Source of the DNA: Phaeoceros laevis
Lineage: Eukaryota; Anthocerotophyta; Anthocerotopsida; Notothyladales
Length of the DNA stretch: 38,780 nucleotides
Assembly (NCBI GenBank): GCA_049999765.1
Contig: JBNGIQ010009312.1
Span: forward strand, 194,003 to 232,782
Direction of reading: 5' to 3'
Shown: piece after piece, positions 19,882 to 31,018 of the stretch
Position numbering within the stretch: the stretch's first letter is position 1
How the letters are laid out: each line of letters starts with the position of its first letter
The notes under the pieces: model-generated
Seen by the model: only the letters and a program-made list of their open reading frames with translations
Database searches by the model: none
Told to the model about the DNA's origin: nothing
Position numbers and translations under genes: made by a program

Positions 19882-20680
19882 GGTCGCAGTCGGAATGGAG
19901 TGTTGCTGGTTCTGGCTACACCAATTTAAGCCTCCCAAATGACGATGCGGACATCCTTGGTCCCTGCTCCCTTTTCTCGAAGGAAGCGGCTGCCTGCCAC
20001 CGGTCCACCTAGTCAATGAGGAATGTTCGTTGTGTCTAAAGGCAACTCGATCATCTGAGTCCGGTTTCCCACCTCGGCAACCAGTCTGGTGCACGAAGGG
20101 TACAAGTTAACTCCTGCCTCCTGTAAGCTCCCCTTTCTGTTCTATGATGCTGACGAGCTACCCAGAGCCGTTTCATTAGCTACCTGTTCTAGGAAAGTAC
20201 TTTAGGACCCTCTCGTCACAAGAGAGGGACATGTACATCCCTGCAACATACGTCTACTGTAACATGTAACGCATCCCCCGGGGGTGTTTCTCCTCACGGC
20301 TTGCTTTTCCAGCACACTTTGGCACCAGGACAAAACGCCAAATCAGGCAGTGACCAAAAGCACGTACAGAACATCCGATGTTATTTGAGGTATTACCTCT
20401 ACTGTACGCAACCCACCCCAGGGTGGTCTTGTATCTATGCTGTACTTGAAGCCTCATCTTTTAGTCCTCCTGTTCCCAGGAACCCTCTGACCAGTTTCTT
20501 CAAGCATATATGCAACTTCTTTCATTCATAGTCATTGGTACTCACAAAACATCCAGGGTGGGCCCTTTACGGCTGTTGCGAGTAGTATGATTGATGGCGA
20601 TACCATATGAGGAGAATGGACAGAGCAACCTGCTGGGGAAAGGGTATGGTACTGGAAAAGCAGCTTCCTCCCGCTTTACG
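19882..20680. other. intergenic region upstream of the carboxypeptidase gene
   Basis: About 800 bp between the carboxypeptidase ATG and the patatin stop, both on the minus strand, so it should hold the patatin 3' UTR and the carboxypeptidase promoter. CCCCCGGGGG occurs at about 20276-20285. No TATA box, repeat or coding signal stands out. Confidence 0.5.
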
Positions 20681-21977
20681 TCATGGCATCAAGTCGACCG
20701 TGGGAGTACTCCGCTTCACCCTAAAGTTCTGTTCCTGCACCAGCTGCTGAGCAAACCAGTCCAGACGTTCGGAGTTGCTTTGTGAAAGCACCCTTCTCCC
20801 TCCAAAAGGAAGGTGCTCCATTCCTTTCTGCTCAAGCAACTCATCTGCCAGCTTCATCAGTCTGGTCACATTTTTCTGGCTGGGGTCGTCCATCTCTGTA
20901 AGGCAACGATCTGGAAGCCCAGACACCTGCCACGCCACAAGGCAAAGCTGTGTGATAATCTGGATCCCACATCCTTCAATGCTGACTGACCAGTGGTGGA
21001 AGCAGTACCTGTAGGCGGACATAGTTTGCACGATGCTGCTCCCCAAAGGCCACACACATGGTGTGGTCCACGATGTCTGAGATCCCATCCAGCACGATCT
21101 TCACAATAGGTTTTGCCCACTGAAAGGCTCCCCAGTGCCGCACCTTCCTGTACTCGTAGGTCCGATCAAACTGCCCCGTCCCCAGTGACAGCACAAGCAG
21201 ATCACCTATCCCTGTGGCCGAAGGAAACTCCCGCTTGTTGTGCAACACATGAGTGATTGCGGCTGCGGTGGGGTTGTTCATGACCAGCCCTCCGTCCACC
21301 GCAGTGCAGCTCGTCTGCCCGTCCACGGACTTCAGGGCCGCTGGCTTGAAGAACGCCGGCACAGCGGAAGTGGCCCGGCACACCTCCCACAGCGCGAAGT
21401 CCCATTTCTCTGCAGCCAGGGCGTCTGCTCTGGAGAACAGGAAGGGCCCCGCGCTCAAGAGGTCGTAGCAAGGGATGAGAACCGGCTTCAGAGTGTCCCG
21501 CAGTGTGAGAGCACGCCCGTCCCTCACGAAATGCTGCTTCAGCACCTCCTCCAAGTACCTGGACGAGTACCTGGGAGTGAGAATGCCCCGCAGCTTGGAC
21601 CACGGCCGCTGAAGCTTGGGTACCTTGAAGATTTCCCGCCCCCGCTCGCTAATGAGCTGCCAAGTGTCCTCCCCTTTGAACATGGGCCGCCCGTTCTCGT
21701 CGCTGGTGAAGAGCATGGCCGTGAGAATCCCCCCCACGCTTGTTCCCGCCGCCAAATCGAAGTAGTCCGCAATTCGTGCCTCGGGGTTGCCACTTTCCCT
21801 CTTCAGCGCTTCTTCCAGGTGCGCCAACACTCTTCCCGGAATGATGCCTCGCATGCCCCCTCCATCGATGCTCAGAATGCATATCTTCCCCCTCTCCCGG
21901 CTCACAACATCATCAGACAGGCAGCCGGCCTCTCCATCTGCCGTCGGCCCTTCACCGTTGGTTTGTGAAAGCTCCAT
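20681..21977 (-). CDS. patatin-like phospholipase (lipid acyl hydrolase), 404 aa, 2 exons
   Basis: The first in-frame ATG is 21977; the frame is also open upstream from a TTG. Exon 1 is 21977-21009 and exon 2 is 20926-20681, with an 82-bp GT-AG intron after YVRLQ. All patatin hallmarks are present: oxyanion motif SIDGGGMRG, nucleophile GTSVGG (G-x-S-x-G) in LAAGTSVGGILTAM, and the catalytic Asp in AVDGGLVMNNP, a Ser-Asp dyad. Length matches plant patatin-related phospholipase A enzymes of the classic cytosolic type. The C-terminal exon is the helical tail (LMKLADELLEQKG ... RLDWFAQQLVQEQNFR). It hydrolyses acyl groups from phospho- and galactolipids in family members. No signal peptide is seen. 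Exon 1 is GC-rich compared with the rest of the locus. Confidence 0.92.
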
Positions 21978-23003
21978 TCCTGTTCCGCCTGACAATGCTA
22001 ACCCCCTAAGGAGTCAGGCCCGCAATTCAGGCTGTTGAATGCAAGCTCCATTTTCCTCTCCAACAAATGCCGCTGACTGTGGTGGCGAGAAGAACCATCC
22101 GGCTCGATTGATCGTCCGTCCTAGGCTTCCCTTGCCAGCGTGACCTAGAGTGTCCAGAACCATGGCCACCGGAAGGAGTGCGACTCGTACGGCGCTTTAG
22201 GTGGAGAGAAGTAGCTGAACGACGTCAGGACGAGGAGGGCATCGTCGATAGAATTACAGCAATTCCTTCAGAATCCTGCAGCCAGGGAATTAAAAAACGC
22301 GAGCACCTCAGCTCAGCTCATCTCATCTCATCAGAAGCATGCGCAGGCAAGGAAGCCATCTGACCGTCCTCCATGGCCATGGACACGGGTAGGTCTCCAT
22401 GTGTCCTGGAAGAATCCTTCCTGGAACAACGCTTATTACATGCAAAACTAAAACATGCAAGTAAAGAGTTGACTTGTTGGTCTACTTTTCTTGCCAATTT
22501 CAAACGCTTTCAAATTAGAGCAGCCTGTTTCGGGAACGGGTCACCTGTTAAATTTGGAAGCGACCTGTTCCCCGCTGGAATATATCAATATATCATTCCT
22601 TCTCCCTTTCAAACAGGGGTTTGAGGTCTGGCTGGAGCTGCAGCTGCAGTAGGCACGATATGGCAAACCTTTCACACATGGGACACCTTACAAACCTTTC
22701 AATAATAGAGCGTGAACACTCTATCCTGACTGTGGACGGGGCGCAGGCGTTTCTCCACACAAGCGGTGGGAAAGTCGTCAAAATTCCTCGATTCGTGTTG
22801 GTGAGTGTTGGTTGTTGCACTCTTTGTGAGTGTCGGTCAGTGTTGTGCTCGACAGGGATAGAGTTACGCACGCACATTCACCCCAAGAGAAAGGCAACAA
22901 TCTCAATTTGACGGGGATAGAGTGAATTAAGCACATTCACACCCAAGAGAAAGACCACAATCTCTCGCACTCACACCTGAGCACTGGCTAGATTTCAGTG
23001 TTC
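21978..23003. other. intergenic region with short tandem repeats
   Basis: About 1 kb between the patatin start and the PPR 3' end. Contains a CTCAG/CTCAT run (about 22309-22332) and an imperfect 59-bp tandem duplication (22852-22968). The patatin promoter should lie just right of 21977, but no clear TATA box is visible. No coding region is supported. Confidence 0.5.
22852..22968. repeat. imperfect tandem duplication, about 59-bp unit, two copies
   Basis: The block ACAGGGATAGAGT ... CATTCACCCCAAGAGAAAGG from 22852 recurs from 22911 as ACGGGGATAGAGT ... CATTCACACCCAAGAGAAAG. The two differ by small indels and substitutions. Confidence 0.7.
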
Positions 23004-24906
23004 TCACAGTCGTCCCTTACAACTGCAACTCCCGTTTGCGAATCGATGCACACGGTACCCATCCCTTACCACAATGTCTCTCTGTTCAAGCCTTGACATG
23101 ATTTCCGTGGAGCTGTGGCAGTCACTGCACATGCGAAGATTCTTCGTTACCACCAGAGGTGTCCCACTCGGAGTGTTCAAACAGACCAAACGCCAGAGCT
23201 AGCTTCTCCGCATGCCCACAAAGCACATCTGCCTTTTCCTTCTCACTCAGTGGCTTCAACACCAACTTTGTGCGAGGTACGCGGCCTCCTTCCTGCTTCA
23301 CACGTGCATTTGTGCTCTCTACCTTAAGCGCAATATCACTTCTCGTTTCTCCCACCAGAAATCTGTGTACCTCCTTATTCACCTCAATGCTCGCCACTGC
23401 AGGTTTCTTGTTAGCTCCTGCTGCCCTTCTCTGTGTTTCAATCATGTCTACATCGGTCCACCTACCTGCATCTGCATAGGCATTGGCCATGAGCACATAG
23501 GCAGACGCCATTTGAGGGTCCAGCCTAACAATGCTTTCAAAACACCACACAGCCCTCTCTATATCCCCCTGACTTTTGCAGGCATTCAACAAAGACGTCA
23601 AGCCCACCACATCACTTTGGCCTTCTCATGCTAATAGCATCTTCTCTGCCTCATCTAATTGGCCAGCACGCGGAAGAAGATCAATCATGCAGGTGTAATG
23701 CTCAATAGTAGGTTTGATGCCATGCTGTTCAGCCATGGAATCCAAGAGTTTGCGACCCTCGCGGACGAGACCCTCATGACTGCATGCTGCTAGAAGGCAA
23801 GTAAAAGTAACAGCATCAGGATGAACACCGGCAACTAACATCTCCTCAAAACAAGCTAGTGCCTTGCGACCTTCATCACAAGCACCATACCCAGCAATCA
23901 GAGCTGTCCATGTCACCACATCCTTTGTGTCCATGCTGTCAAAAACCTGGCGCGCATCTTCCAGCTCACCACATTTTGCATACATGTCCACCAGGCAGTT
24001 GCCCACCACTACACCATCCAGCAGACCTCTTTTGACAATCGTTGAGTGCAGCTCCCTGCCCTTCTGCAAGGCACCAGTGCTTCCACAAGCCTTCAGAAGG
24101 CAAGCAAAAGTAAAATGGTTAGTCAAATTGAAGCCCACCTCCTCCATTTGTCCATACACAACAAGCGCCTCTTGGCCGTGACCTTGCTCTGCATACCCGG
24201 CGATCAGCACTGTCCATGTCACCACATCCTTTGTGGCCATGCTGTCAAAAACCTGGCGCGCATCTTCCAGCTCACCACATTTTGCATACATGTCCACCAG
24301 GCAGCTGCCAACAAACAAGTTAGTTGAATAGCCACTGTGCAACACATCAGAGTGCACTTTCCTGCCAGATTCCAAGTCGCCGGCAAATGCACAAGCTTGA
24401 AGGGCAGCTACAAAGACGTAATCATTTGCCTGCACTCCTGACCTACGCATCTCCCGGTAGAGTCGTATGGCCTCCTTCGGTTTTCCGTGCTTAGCATGTG
24501 CAGAGATTATGGAAAACCACAAGAAGACATTCGGTTTCCCTACCCTGTTGAACACATCCATGGCCTCCTGTAGCCTACCTCCACATGCATACATGCGCAA
24601 GAGATGGTTTCCCAAAAATGCGTTGGATCCGTACCCAAGCTTGACAGTGAGATCATCAAGTTGTCGCCCCAACACCAGATTTTTTTCAGCCCCGCAGATC
24701 CGAATGACTCTGTACAGCAGAGAGGAGGACACAAGAGATTGTTTCTCCGCCAAGATGGTCAAAGCGTCCACTGCTGGACTTAGCTGCCCATTCTCACAAA
24801 GTTGTTCGATTACAGCCTGAGCCGTTCCGTACCCATGGCACTCTGGCACCGTCGGAGCAGCAGCATCATGATGCAACAAGGGGTTGGATGTAGGTTGAGC
24901 AGACCG
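23004..24906 (-). pseudogene. PLS-class PPR protein with E and DYW:KP-type domain, broken
   Basis: The frame is open leftwards from the gap edge, so the N-terminus may be missing. It contains tandem pentatricopeptide repeats (for example LVDMYAKCGELEDARQVFD, seen twice), then E and DYW domains. Deaminase residues are visible: CGHAEKLA (H-x-E, about 23214) and CSDCH (C-x-x-C, about 23129). Two features depart from canonical DYW: the PG-box position reads NKKPAVASIEV (KP at about 23406-23401) and the protein ends CSCKGRL, not GDYW. This matches the DYW:KP variant linked to U-to-C organelle editing, whose usual ending is GRP (recalled). The copy is disrupted by TGA at 23626-23628 and a one-base insertion (extra T) near 23179-23181. 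Expected site of action is plastid or mitochondrion. Confidence 0.85.
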
Positions 24907-25306
24907 NNNNNNNNNNNNNNNNNNNNNNNNNNNNNNNNNNNNNNNNNNNNNNNNNNNNNNNNNNNNNNNNNNNNNNNNNNNNNNNNNNNNNNNNNNNNNN
25001 NNNNNNNNNNNNNNNNNNNNNNNNNNNNNNNNNNNNNNNNNNNNNNNNNNNNNNNNNNNNNNNNNNNNNNNNNNNNNNNNNNNNNNNNNNNNNNNNNNNN
25101 NNNNNNNNNNNNNNNNNNNNNNNNNNNNNNNNNNNNNNNNNNNNNNNNNNNNNNNNNNNNNNNNNNNNNNNNNNNNNNNNNNNNNNNNNNNNNNNNNNNN
25201 NNNNNNNNNNNNNNNNNNNNNNNNNNNNNNNNNNNNNNNNNNNNNNNNNNNNNNNNNNNNNNNNNNNNNNNNNNNNNNNNNNNNNNNNNNNNNNNNNNNN
25301 NNNNNN
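24907..25306. other. assembly gap (400 N)
   Basis: Separates the 5' end of the PPR pseudogene (-) from the 3' exons of a plus-strand gene. The true length is unknown. It hides the PPR N-terminus and the upstream exons of the other gene. Confidence 0.95.
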
Positions 25307-25777
25307 GGACATCGTTAAAGGAGGAGCACAGGTTGTTCTAAATATTGCCCACACAGTTGACAACTTGGCTGATGCCGTCGAGGCCTACGCTGAGAACGTT
25401 GCCACGTTTGCTGAAAAGGTCAGTTATGAGTGCTGTTGGGACAGTCCAGGAAGCATCTGGTTGCCAGCAGCTTAGGTTGAGTTGTAACATGTGAAGATCT
25501 GCTGATGCAGGTGATAGAAACCACAGATAAAGTGGACGAGAAGCTTTTAGATGTCGTGCAGGCGATCGAGAATGCCGACGATGTTGATGAGCTTGCAGCT
25601 AGCATAGCCGAAGAGACGGGCATCTCTCTTGATACTCTGAAGGAATTGAAAGAGAAAACTAAGGAAGTTAAAGAAAAGACTACGGAGCTTAAAGCAGCGT
25701 CTTCAGAGCTGAAGGACGTTTCCAAAGTTGCCCTTCAGGAGAACAAGGCCGAGGAGAACAAGGACAAGAAGGATTGA
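25307..25777 (+). CDS. C-terminal exons of a helical coiled-coil protein, 5' part in gap
   Basis: Exon A (25308-25418, in frame from the gap edge) encodes DIVKGGAQVVLNIAHTVDNL ... AENVATFAEK and joins in phase 0 to exon B (25511-25777), across a 92-bp GT-AG intron. Exon B encodes VIETTDKVDEKLLDVVQAI and then a long Lys/Glu-rich helix (LKELKEKTKEVKEKTTELK), ending ENKDKKD and TGA. The pattern is a continuous amphipathic helix or coiled coil with a charged tail. The function is unrecognised; several plastid proteins of unknown function have this look. There is no evidence on the N-terminus or targeting. Confidence 0.65.
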
Positions 25778-26493
25778 TTATGTGCAGCACTTCATTACAG
25801 GTTTAGATGCTAGAGTTGCGTGGTGATGTTTGCACTTGGCCTGTTGTCGAAATAAGGTCCTAGCTGTGCATACTACATAGTATATAGCCATTGGTTCGAT
25901 AAGGTCATTGTTGAGGCAATTTAGGGAAGCCCATTGTTCAAGCCATTTTAATGTATGAAGTTTGAATGTTCTGACTTGTAGATCTATAATCGTAACTATT
26001 ATACAGTTTCCGGCACAAACCAGATCAGACGTAGCCTCAAAAACATGTCAAATCTGTTGCATAGTGTATTTATAAAGCATTCTGGTGAGTGTGGCAATGC
26101 TCACACGTTTCCCTAGATACTGACAAGGATGCTACCAAACAACAGAAGGCACTTGTACCCCTTCCAGTTTCAGCATGCGTTTCCTCGCTGTTTACAAGTA
26201 GTGACTTCAAAGCCCTTCCTTGTTATTAGCAAACGTGCGGTTTCCTAGGTCTTTTCCATCTGTATCTCACATCTTCACCCTGTGCGCATCCTACAGCTGC
26301 AAAGCCACTCACCATCCCCCTGCTCCACCTATTCTGCGGCATTACATTCTATTCCATTCCATACAGATAGATACATGATGGCTAGCGAGCTACTCACGAA
26401 GACATACAATCGCACCCCATGCTCAGGGAACCAGCATGCAGTGAGATTTTGCATGGTTGGTTCACCGACGAGGAGCCACATATCCTTCTTGCT
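25778..26493. other. intergenic / 3' UTR region
   Basis: The first 300 bp are AT-rich and probably 3' UTR of the coiled-coil gene. The rest shows no convincing coding frame or repeat. Confidence 0.5.
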
Positions 26494-27250
26494 CTACCAG
26501 CTGGCCACGCCACACTCACAAAAGTCCCGTTTTTGGCACACACACACCCCTTCACCCTGAAGTTGGTTATCCAAATCCAAGGCATGCAAAACCAAGGCCT
26601 TCTCTGCTTGGCTGAGGTTGGGCACTTGCTGCCAGCAGTGCACCCCCGCCACCACACTCCTCTGGGACGACGCGCGAAGGCTCTGCACCTCGGAAATGTT
26701 TTCACAATTCCTAGGCTAGTAAGACTGGTGTTGCAGACGAAGGTATTTCAATCATACCCCATGCATTCTGCTAGTATCAGCATGCGTATTGCCCTCTCTT
26801 TTCTATAGAATTCATCTGAAGCACCTCCTCCTTTCTCTGCAAGGATGCCAAATCATGTGGGAAGGCAGCTTAAAAGCTTGAATACGAGGCCTGCGCAGGA
26901 GGGAGGAGGAGGAGCCTCGCACTAGAGCCACCATGCTTGGCGCCGCCCCTACACCTCAAACTCTGGTTCTTGCACTGACTACAGGATTGCAGGACACCTC
27001 TCAGCGCAATCCGGAACTCCATTGGCCTATGCTGCCGAGGACGCCTTGGGCCTGACATCACTGCACAGCAATCTTGTGGACCGCCTTGCAAGCAAAGCCG
27101 TTCAAAGGGCTGCTCAGCTTCCTGCCTGCCGTTCACTGAAGCCTGCTGCATCTGATGCTCCAAGGGTACTATCCGCTCCAATATTGAAGCGTCGGTGGAC
27201 GTTGAAATGATCCGAGTCTCACACAGCTGTTCCTTCGGATTCCTTCCCAT
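26494..27250 (-). CDS. possible small gene of unknown function, two exon candidates
   Basis: Two minus-strand segments look protein-like. An ATG frame from 27250 (MGRNPKEQLCETRIISTSTD ... GPQDCCAVMSGPRRPRQHR) runs to about 26940. A terminal segment, 26688-26494, is preceded by an AG and encodes QRSVVAGVHCWQQVPNLSQ ... CVCQKRDFCECGVASW. Both are Cys-containing. The phases of the obvious splice sites do not match directly, so a middle exon would be needed or the two are unrelated. No domain is recognised. The start lies about 1.2 kb upstream of eIF5 in divergent orientation and could share its promoter region. Confidence 0.25.
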
Positions 27251-27412
27251 CTTCCCATCATTTTCGCCATAGCCTGCGATTTACAGTAATTTGTTTTTCT
27301 CGGGATATGCAAATATTAAGTTACCTCAATGCATAGTATGCATACTATAGGATAGGAGTCATGCAGTTGCAGTACCCTAGTACTTACCTGTAACTCTACC
27401 CTGCCACCGACA

Positions 27413-27419
27413 TATAAAA
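27413..27419 (+). promoter_or_regulatory. candidate TATA box of eIF5
   Basis: TATAAAA inside a short inverted repeat CCGAC...GTCGG (27406-27425), about 100 bp upstream of the telo-box. A second candidate, TATATATATG, lies at about 27450-27459. Placement is plausible but no transcription start is known. Confidence 0.35.
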
Positions 27420-27519
27420 TCGTCGGATATCAGGCGTAGTATTTGTCTATATATATGCAGCAAAGTTAGTTCAAAACGGAACTTTCGCGCCGCCTGGGTT
27501 TGGCTCCCCACCACTTCTT

Positions 27520-27528
27520 TTAGGGTTT
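27520..27528 (-). promoter_or_regulatory. telo-box (AAACCCTAA)
   Basis: TTAGGGTTT on the plus strand equals the plant telo-box AAACCCTAA on the minus strand. Telo-boxes are typical of promoters and leaders of plant ribosomal-protein and translation-factor genes, which fits the eIF5 gene downstream. Confidence 0.55.
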
Positions 27529-27784
27529 CCCGTCAGCGCCATCTGCTGTGTTTTCTGCCCATCTGTCTTCCACCCTCCTCACCATTAGCTCCTTGCTCGT
27601 CTGCCTCCTCCGCCTCCTGACAGCATCTGTCCGGCGCGTTTGTGTTGTGTATGTGCTGCGTCTCCCCAGTCCTTCCTGCTCTGGGCGGCACTGACCTTTG
27701 CGCAATCTTCTGCTGCGGAGCTCGCCGTTGGTGAGGCGGCCGGTATTAGCAAGGGTTTCATCGGCTTGTTTTGAGGCCTGAGTG

Positions 27785-28465
27785 GTGAGTTCAACCCTCT
27801 GAGAGTAGCGGGCAGGATCGTTGGCGTGTGGATTGCTGCTGTTTTGCGTGTGGCTGAGCTGTGTGCCGGAAAGGCGTTACCTGTTAGGTACTTGATCTGC
27901 TTGCTCTGAGATGTATGTGTTTTTAGGTGTGGCTTGCTCCTAGCGGCGCATGTTGTAGGAAGCCTCTCACGCTACTGGCGGCGTGGTTTGAGCGCTGGTC
28001 TTCTTAACGCAGTTTTGTGCGGATGTGGTTCAGTTTGTGAGTTTGCGGGGACGGTGAGCTGCTCGAGTTTTTGAGGCAGCGGGCTGCGAGGGCAGGGCAC
28101 AAGGGGCAGTGTGCGAAGCTGGTCGTTGCGGTGGCGGCACATTCTTTTATGTCTCAGGCCATCTGTTTTTACTTGGGGTCGGTCGGGTTGCTGGGGGAGT
28201 ACTGTCCGACGCGAAGGAACCGTCGTAAGCGTCAACCACGGGATCATTGGGAGCGGCTGCATGCAGCCAAGTCAGATCATCTGCCCTTGTGCGTCAGTCA
28301 CTACAGCGCTGCTTTGCTCATGTCAGGTAGTCTGTCATGATCTGGTGGAAGCTGGCTGCTATTGTAGCGCTCGTGCCTGCGGCAAAGCTTTGACTGTAGC
28401 TTACGTCCTGGAGTCTCGCGAGGAGGGTGGCGGCCAAACTTGTCGGTGACGGATATTGTCGTCAG
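27785..28465 (+). other. probable leader intron of eIF5
   Basis: A strong donor GTGAGT at 27785-27790 follows a GC-rich non-coding leader, and an acceptor ...GTCGTCAG ends at 28465, 11 bp before the eIF5 ATG. The 681-bp interval contains many upstream ATGs that would harm translation if retained. Long leader introns are common in highly expressed plant genes. The exact borders are a hand guess. Confidence 0.45.
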
Positions 28466-28476
28466 CACCTGTCATC

Positions 28477-29892
28477 ATGGCGCTGCTCAACATTGGGGCG
28501 AGCAACCGGGATGATGCCTTTTACCGGTATAAGATGCCCCGTCTGCTGACCAAGATTGAGGGCCGTGGCAATGGGATCAAGACTAATGTTGTCAACATGG
28601 TTGACGTTGCAAAGGCTTTGGCCAGATCCCCAGCTTACACCACCAAGTATTTCGGCTGTGAGCTTGGTGCTCAGTCCAAGTTTGACGAGAAGACGGGCAC
28701 ATCCATTGTTAACGGGGCTCACGACACTGCGAAGCTAGCAGGTTTGTTGGAGAACTTTATCAAGAAGTATGTGCAGTGCTATGGGTGTGGAAACCCCGAG
28801 ACAGATATCAACATTACGAAGACCCAGCTCATCAACCTTAAATGTCAGGCGTGTGGTTTTGTTTCGGATGTTGACATGCGGGACAAACTTACCACCTACA
28901 TTCTGAAGAATCCCCCAGAACAGAAGAAGGGAGGAAAGAAGGAGAAGGGTCTCAGGAAAGCTGAAAAGGAACGGTTGGATCAAGGGGAGCTGGCTGATGA
29001 GGAGGCTAAGAAGTTGAAGAAGGATCAAAGGAAGAAAAAGGCTGTGCTTGGGGAAGATGAGAAAAAGTTGAGGAAGAAACCCAATGGGAATGGGTCTGAC
29101 GAGGAGGTGTCTCCTACCGCTAGCGTGGTGGACGAGGGTGAGGACATTGCTGCTGATGAAGACGATGGAGTGCAGTGGCAAACGGACACTTCTGCCGAGG
29201 CTGCAAAACAGCGTATCAAGGAACAGCTGACGACAGCCACCAGTGAGATGGTTATGCTAACCATACCCGAGAAGTCGGAAACTTCGCCCAGGGTGAAGAC
29301 TCCCAGGACTCCGAAAGAGAAGGAAGTGAAGCCGAAGCTCCTCAAAAAATTGTCTTCAAAGAAGTCTGAGCCGCCAGTGGAAGCCATTGACGAGAACAAG
29401 GCGGTGGAAGTGCCGAAGGTGGAAGAATTGAGCCCTCATGACAAGCTTGTCAAGGAGTTCAGAGATTACTTGCTGAAGGAGTACTCTGCATCCCAGCTTG
29501 CCGCTCAGCTGCACTCGAAGGGAGATGCTGAACAGGAACTTTTTACAGCATACTTCGAAGCCCTGTTTGGAGGTTTGTCAAAGGGTTTGTCAAAGGAGAT
29601 AAAAAGGAGGACAGCCTATCTCGCCAAAGTGGTTCAGGATGAGGCCCATCAAAAGATCCTTCTGGAGGTCCTGCAGAGCCACTGCTGCAGCGTTTCCCCC
29701 GACTTGGGTAATGAGGTTGCAGTGCTACTGAAAGTGCTTTACGACGCCGACATTTTGGACGAAGATCATATCATTGCATGGTATGATAGTGTTGCTTCCA
29801 AGACCAAAGGTGCACAGGTCCGCAAGTCTGCCGAGCCGTTTGTTACCTGGCTCCGTAGTGCGGAGGCTGAAACGGAGGAGGAAGACGATTAA
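28477..29892 (+). CDS. eIF5: eukaryotic translation initiation factor 5 (eIF5), 471 aa
   Basis: ATG at 28477 gives [20 protein letters not shown], the canonical eIF5 N-terminus; the in-frame codons before it are leader. Residues 1-150 form the eIF5 N-terminal domain with the GAP arginine finger (R17, in FYRYKMP), KFGCELGAQ-type core sequences ([13 protein letters not shown]) and a zinc ribbon with C101, C104, C123 and C126. A long Lys/Glu-rich linker follows (about 150-310), then the C-terminal W2/HEAT domain ending with aromatic-acidic boxes (AWYDSV, FVTWL, EEEDD). eIF5 stimulates GTP hydrolysis by eIF2 in the 43S pre-initiation complex and bridges eIF2-beta, eIF3 and eIF1. The coding region is intronless, as in many plant eIF5 genes. 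No defects. Confidence 0.97.
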   Translation: MALLNIGASNRDDAFYRYKMPRLLTKIEGRGNGIKTNVVNMVDVAKALARSPAYTTKYFGCELGAQSKFDEKTGTSIVNGAHDTAKLAGLLENFIKKYVQCYGCGNPETDINITKTQLINLKCQACGFVSDVDMRDKLTTYILKNPPEQKKGGKKEKGLRKAEKERLDQGELADEEAKKLKKDQRKKKAVLGEDEKKLRKKPNGNGSDEEVSPTASVVDEGEDIAADEDDGVQWQTDTSAEAAKQRIKEQLTTATSEMVMLTIPEKSETSPRVKTPRTPKEKEVKPKLLKKLSSKKSEPPVEAIDENKAVEVPKVEELSPHDKLVKEFRDYLLKEYSASQLAAQLHSKGDAEQELFTAYFEALFGGLSKGLSKEIKRRTAYLAKVVQDEAHQKILLEVLQSHCCSVSPDLGNEVAVLLKVLYDADILDEDHIIAWYDSVASKTKGAQVRKSAEPFVTWLRSAEAETEEEDD

Positions 29893-30631
29893 ATTGCAAA
29901 TGTTCTGTCCAGATGCTTTGCGTGATAGTTTGTAGTCGTGCAGAGACAAGTATGAAAGAATAAGTAGTCGCCTAGTTGCTGCCTAGGATCTTCGACGGTA
30001 ACGTCCATACGGTAGTAAAGCGCTGCGGGTGTGTGTAAGCATGTAGGAAACAGATATCCCTATTCAGCTTAAATTTTTGATGTTCTTTGGTGGTCTTCGA
30101 TGCCTCCGTGAGAGTACATGTATTGTTGTTTTTCCACCTGTTACGCTATGTCCCATTTATACCATATGCAGTCTGTAGCAACGGCTTACTCATCAATCGT
30201 AGCCAGGGCCATGGCCACTTGACAACCAAATGCACGCCTTCGGTGAGTAAATGGTACCTGCTTGAGCTTGAACTTGACCACCAGCGATTACGCACCTCAA
30301 CCAGCTAGGTAGATAGATAGATTAGTTGTGACGATGGAGTCTGGCGGCGAGAGCACTAATGATAAGCCTCGTGCAAGGTATTCTGTAAAAGTCTCTAATA
30401 ATTTCGTCAACTAATTCTTTCTTCCGAATTGACATGCTAGATGGGCTTGGACTGACGGATTGATTGGCCAGTTCGCACCTTGGATATTAAGGTATCACAG
30501 AAACACGGTTCTTATCTTTGCGACTCGTAATTAGGGACTGTGTGTCACATATTGATAGGTTGGAATTGGGCATGAGTTGAGGGCTCTGTCCTGGAAGCTT
30601 CCATTTATAGCAAGAGCTCGAGTTAGCAATG

Positions 30632-30682
30632 CTTAGGTCTGGGACCTAAGTTAGAGCTAGATGCTTAGGTCTGGGACCTAAG
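30632..30682. repeat. tandem pair of identical hairpins
   Basis: CTTAGGTCTGGGACCTAAG occurs at 30632-30650 and again at 30664-30682 (32-bp period). Each copy can fold with a 7-bp stem (CTTAGGT/ACCTAAG) and a 5-base loop. Confidence 0.8.
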
Positions 30683-30764
30683 TTTAGGTCTAGCTCTAGA
30701 GGCTCTTTGGGCTGGCCCTAGTAGGGACAGCAAGTCCATTTACGCTGTAGCAGCTCTGGGCGGG

Positions 30765-31018
30765 ATTTGGTGTCCTAATGCTGGGATCTGGTGTCCTAAT
30801 GCTGGGTCTTGTCCTAATGATGGGTCTTGTGTGCAATTGTGCTAATCATCCGAAGGAAAGATCTAGGGTACTAATGCTTAATCATCCGANNNNNNNNNNG
30901 TACTAATGCTTAATCATCCGAAGGAAAGATCTAGGGTACTAATGCTGGGATCTGGTGTCCTAATGCTGTGTCTTGTGTGCAATTGTGCTAATCATTTGAA
31001 GGAAAGATCCAGGGTAAA
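30765..31018. repeat. degenerate minisatellite
   Basis: Variants of GTCCTAATGCTGGGATCTG and of a longer block (GCAATTGTGCTAATCATCCG then AAGGAAAGATCTAGGGTA) recur several times. The array is interrupted by the 10-N gap. Confidence 0.7.
30890..30899. other. 10-N gap inside the minisatellite
   Basis: The 22 bases ending at the gap (GTACTAATGCTTAATCATCC plus GA) are repeated exactly right after it. The two contig ends therefore probably overlap, and the gap may have zero or negative true length. Confidence 0.85.

Noticed and set aside
21202-21968. Long open frames on both strands (up to about 240 codons) across the patatin gene
   Set aside because: They are out-of-frame shadows of the GC-rich patatin exon 1.
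23864-24820. Plus-strand frames across the PPR region
   Set aside because: Antisense shadows of the repetitive PPR coding sequence.
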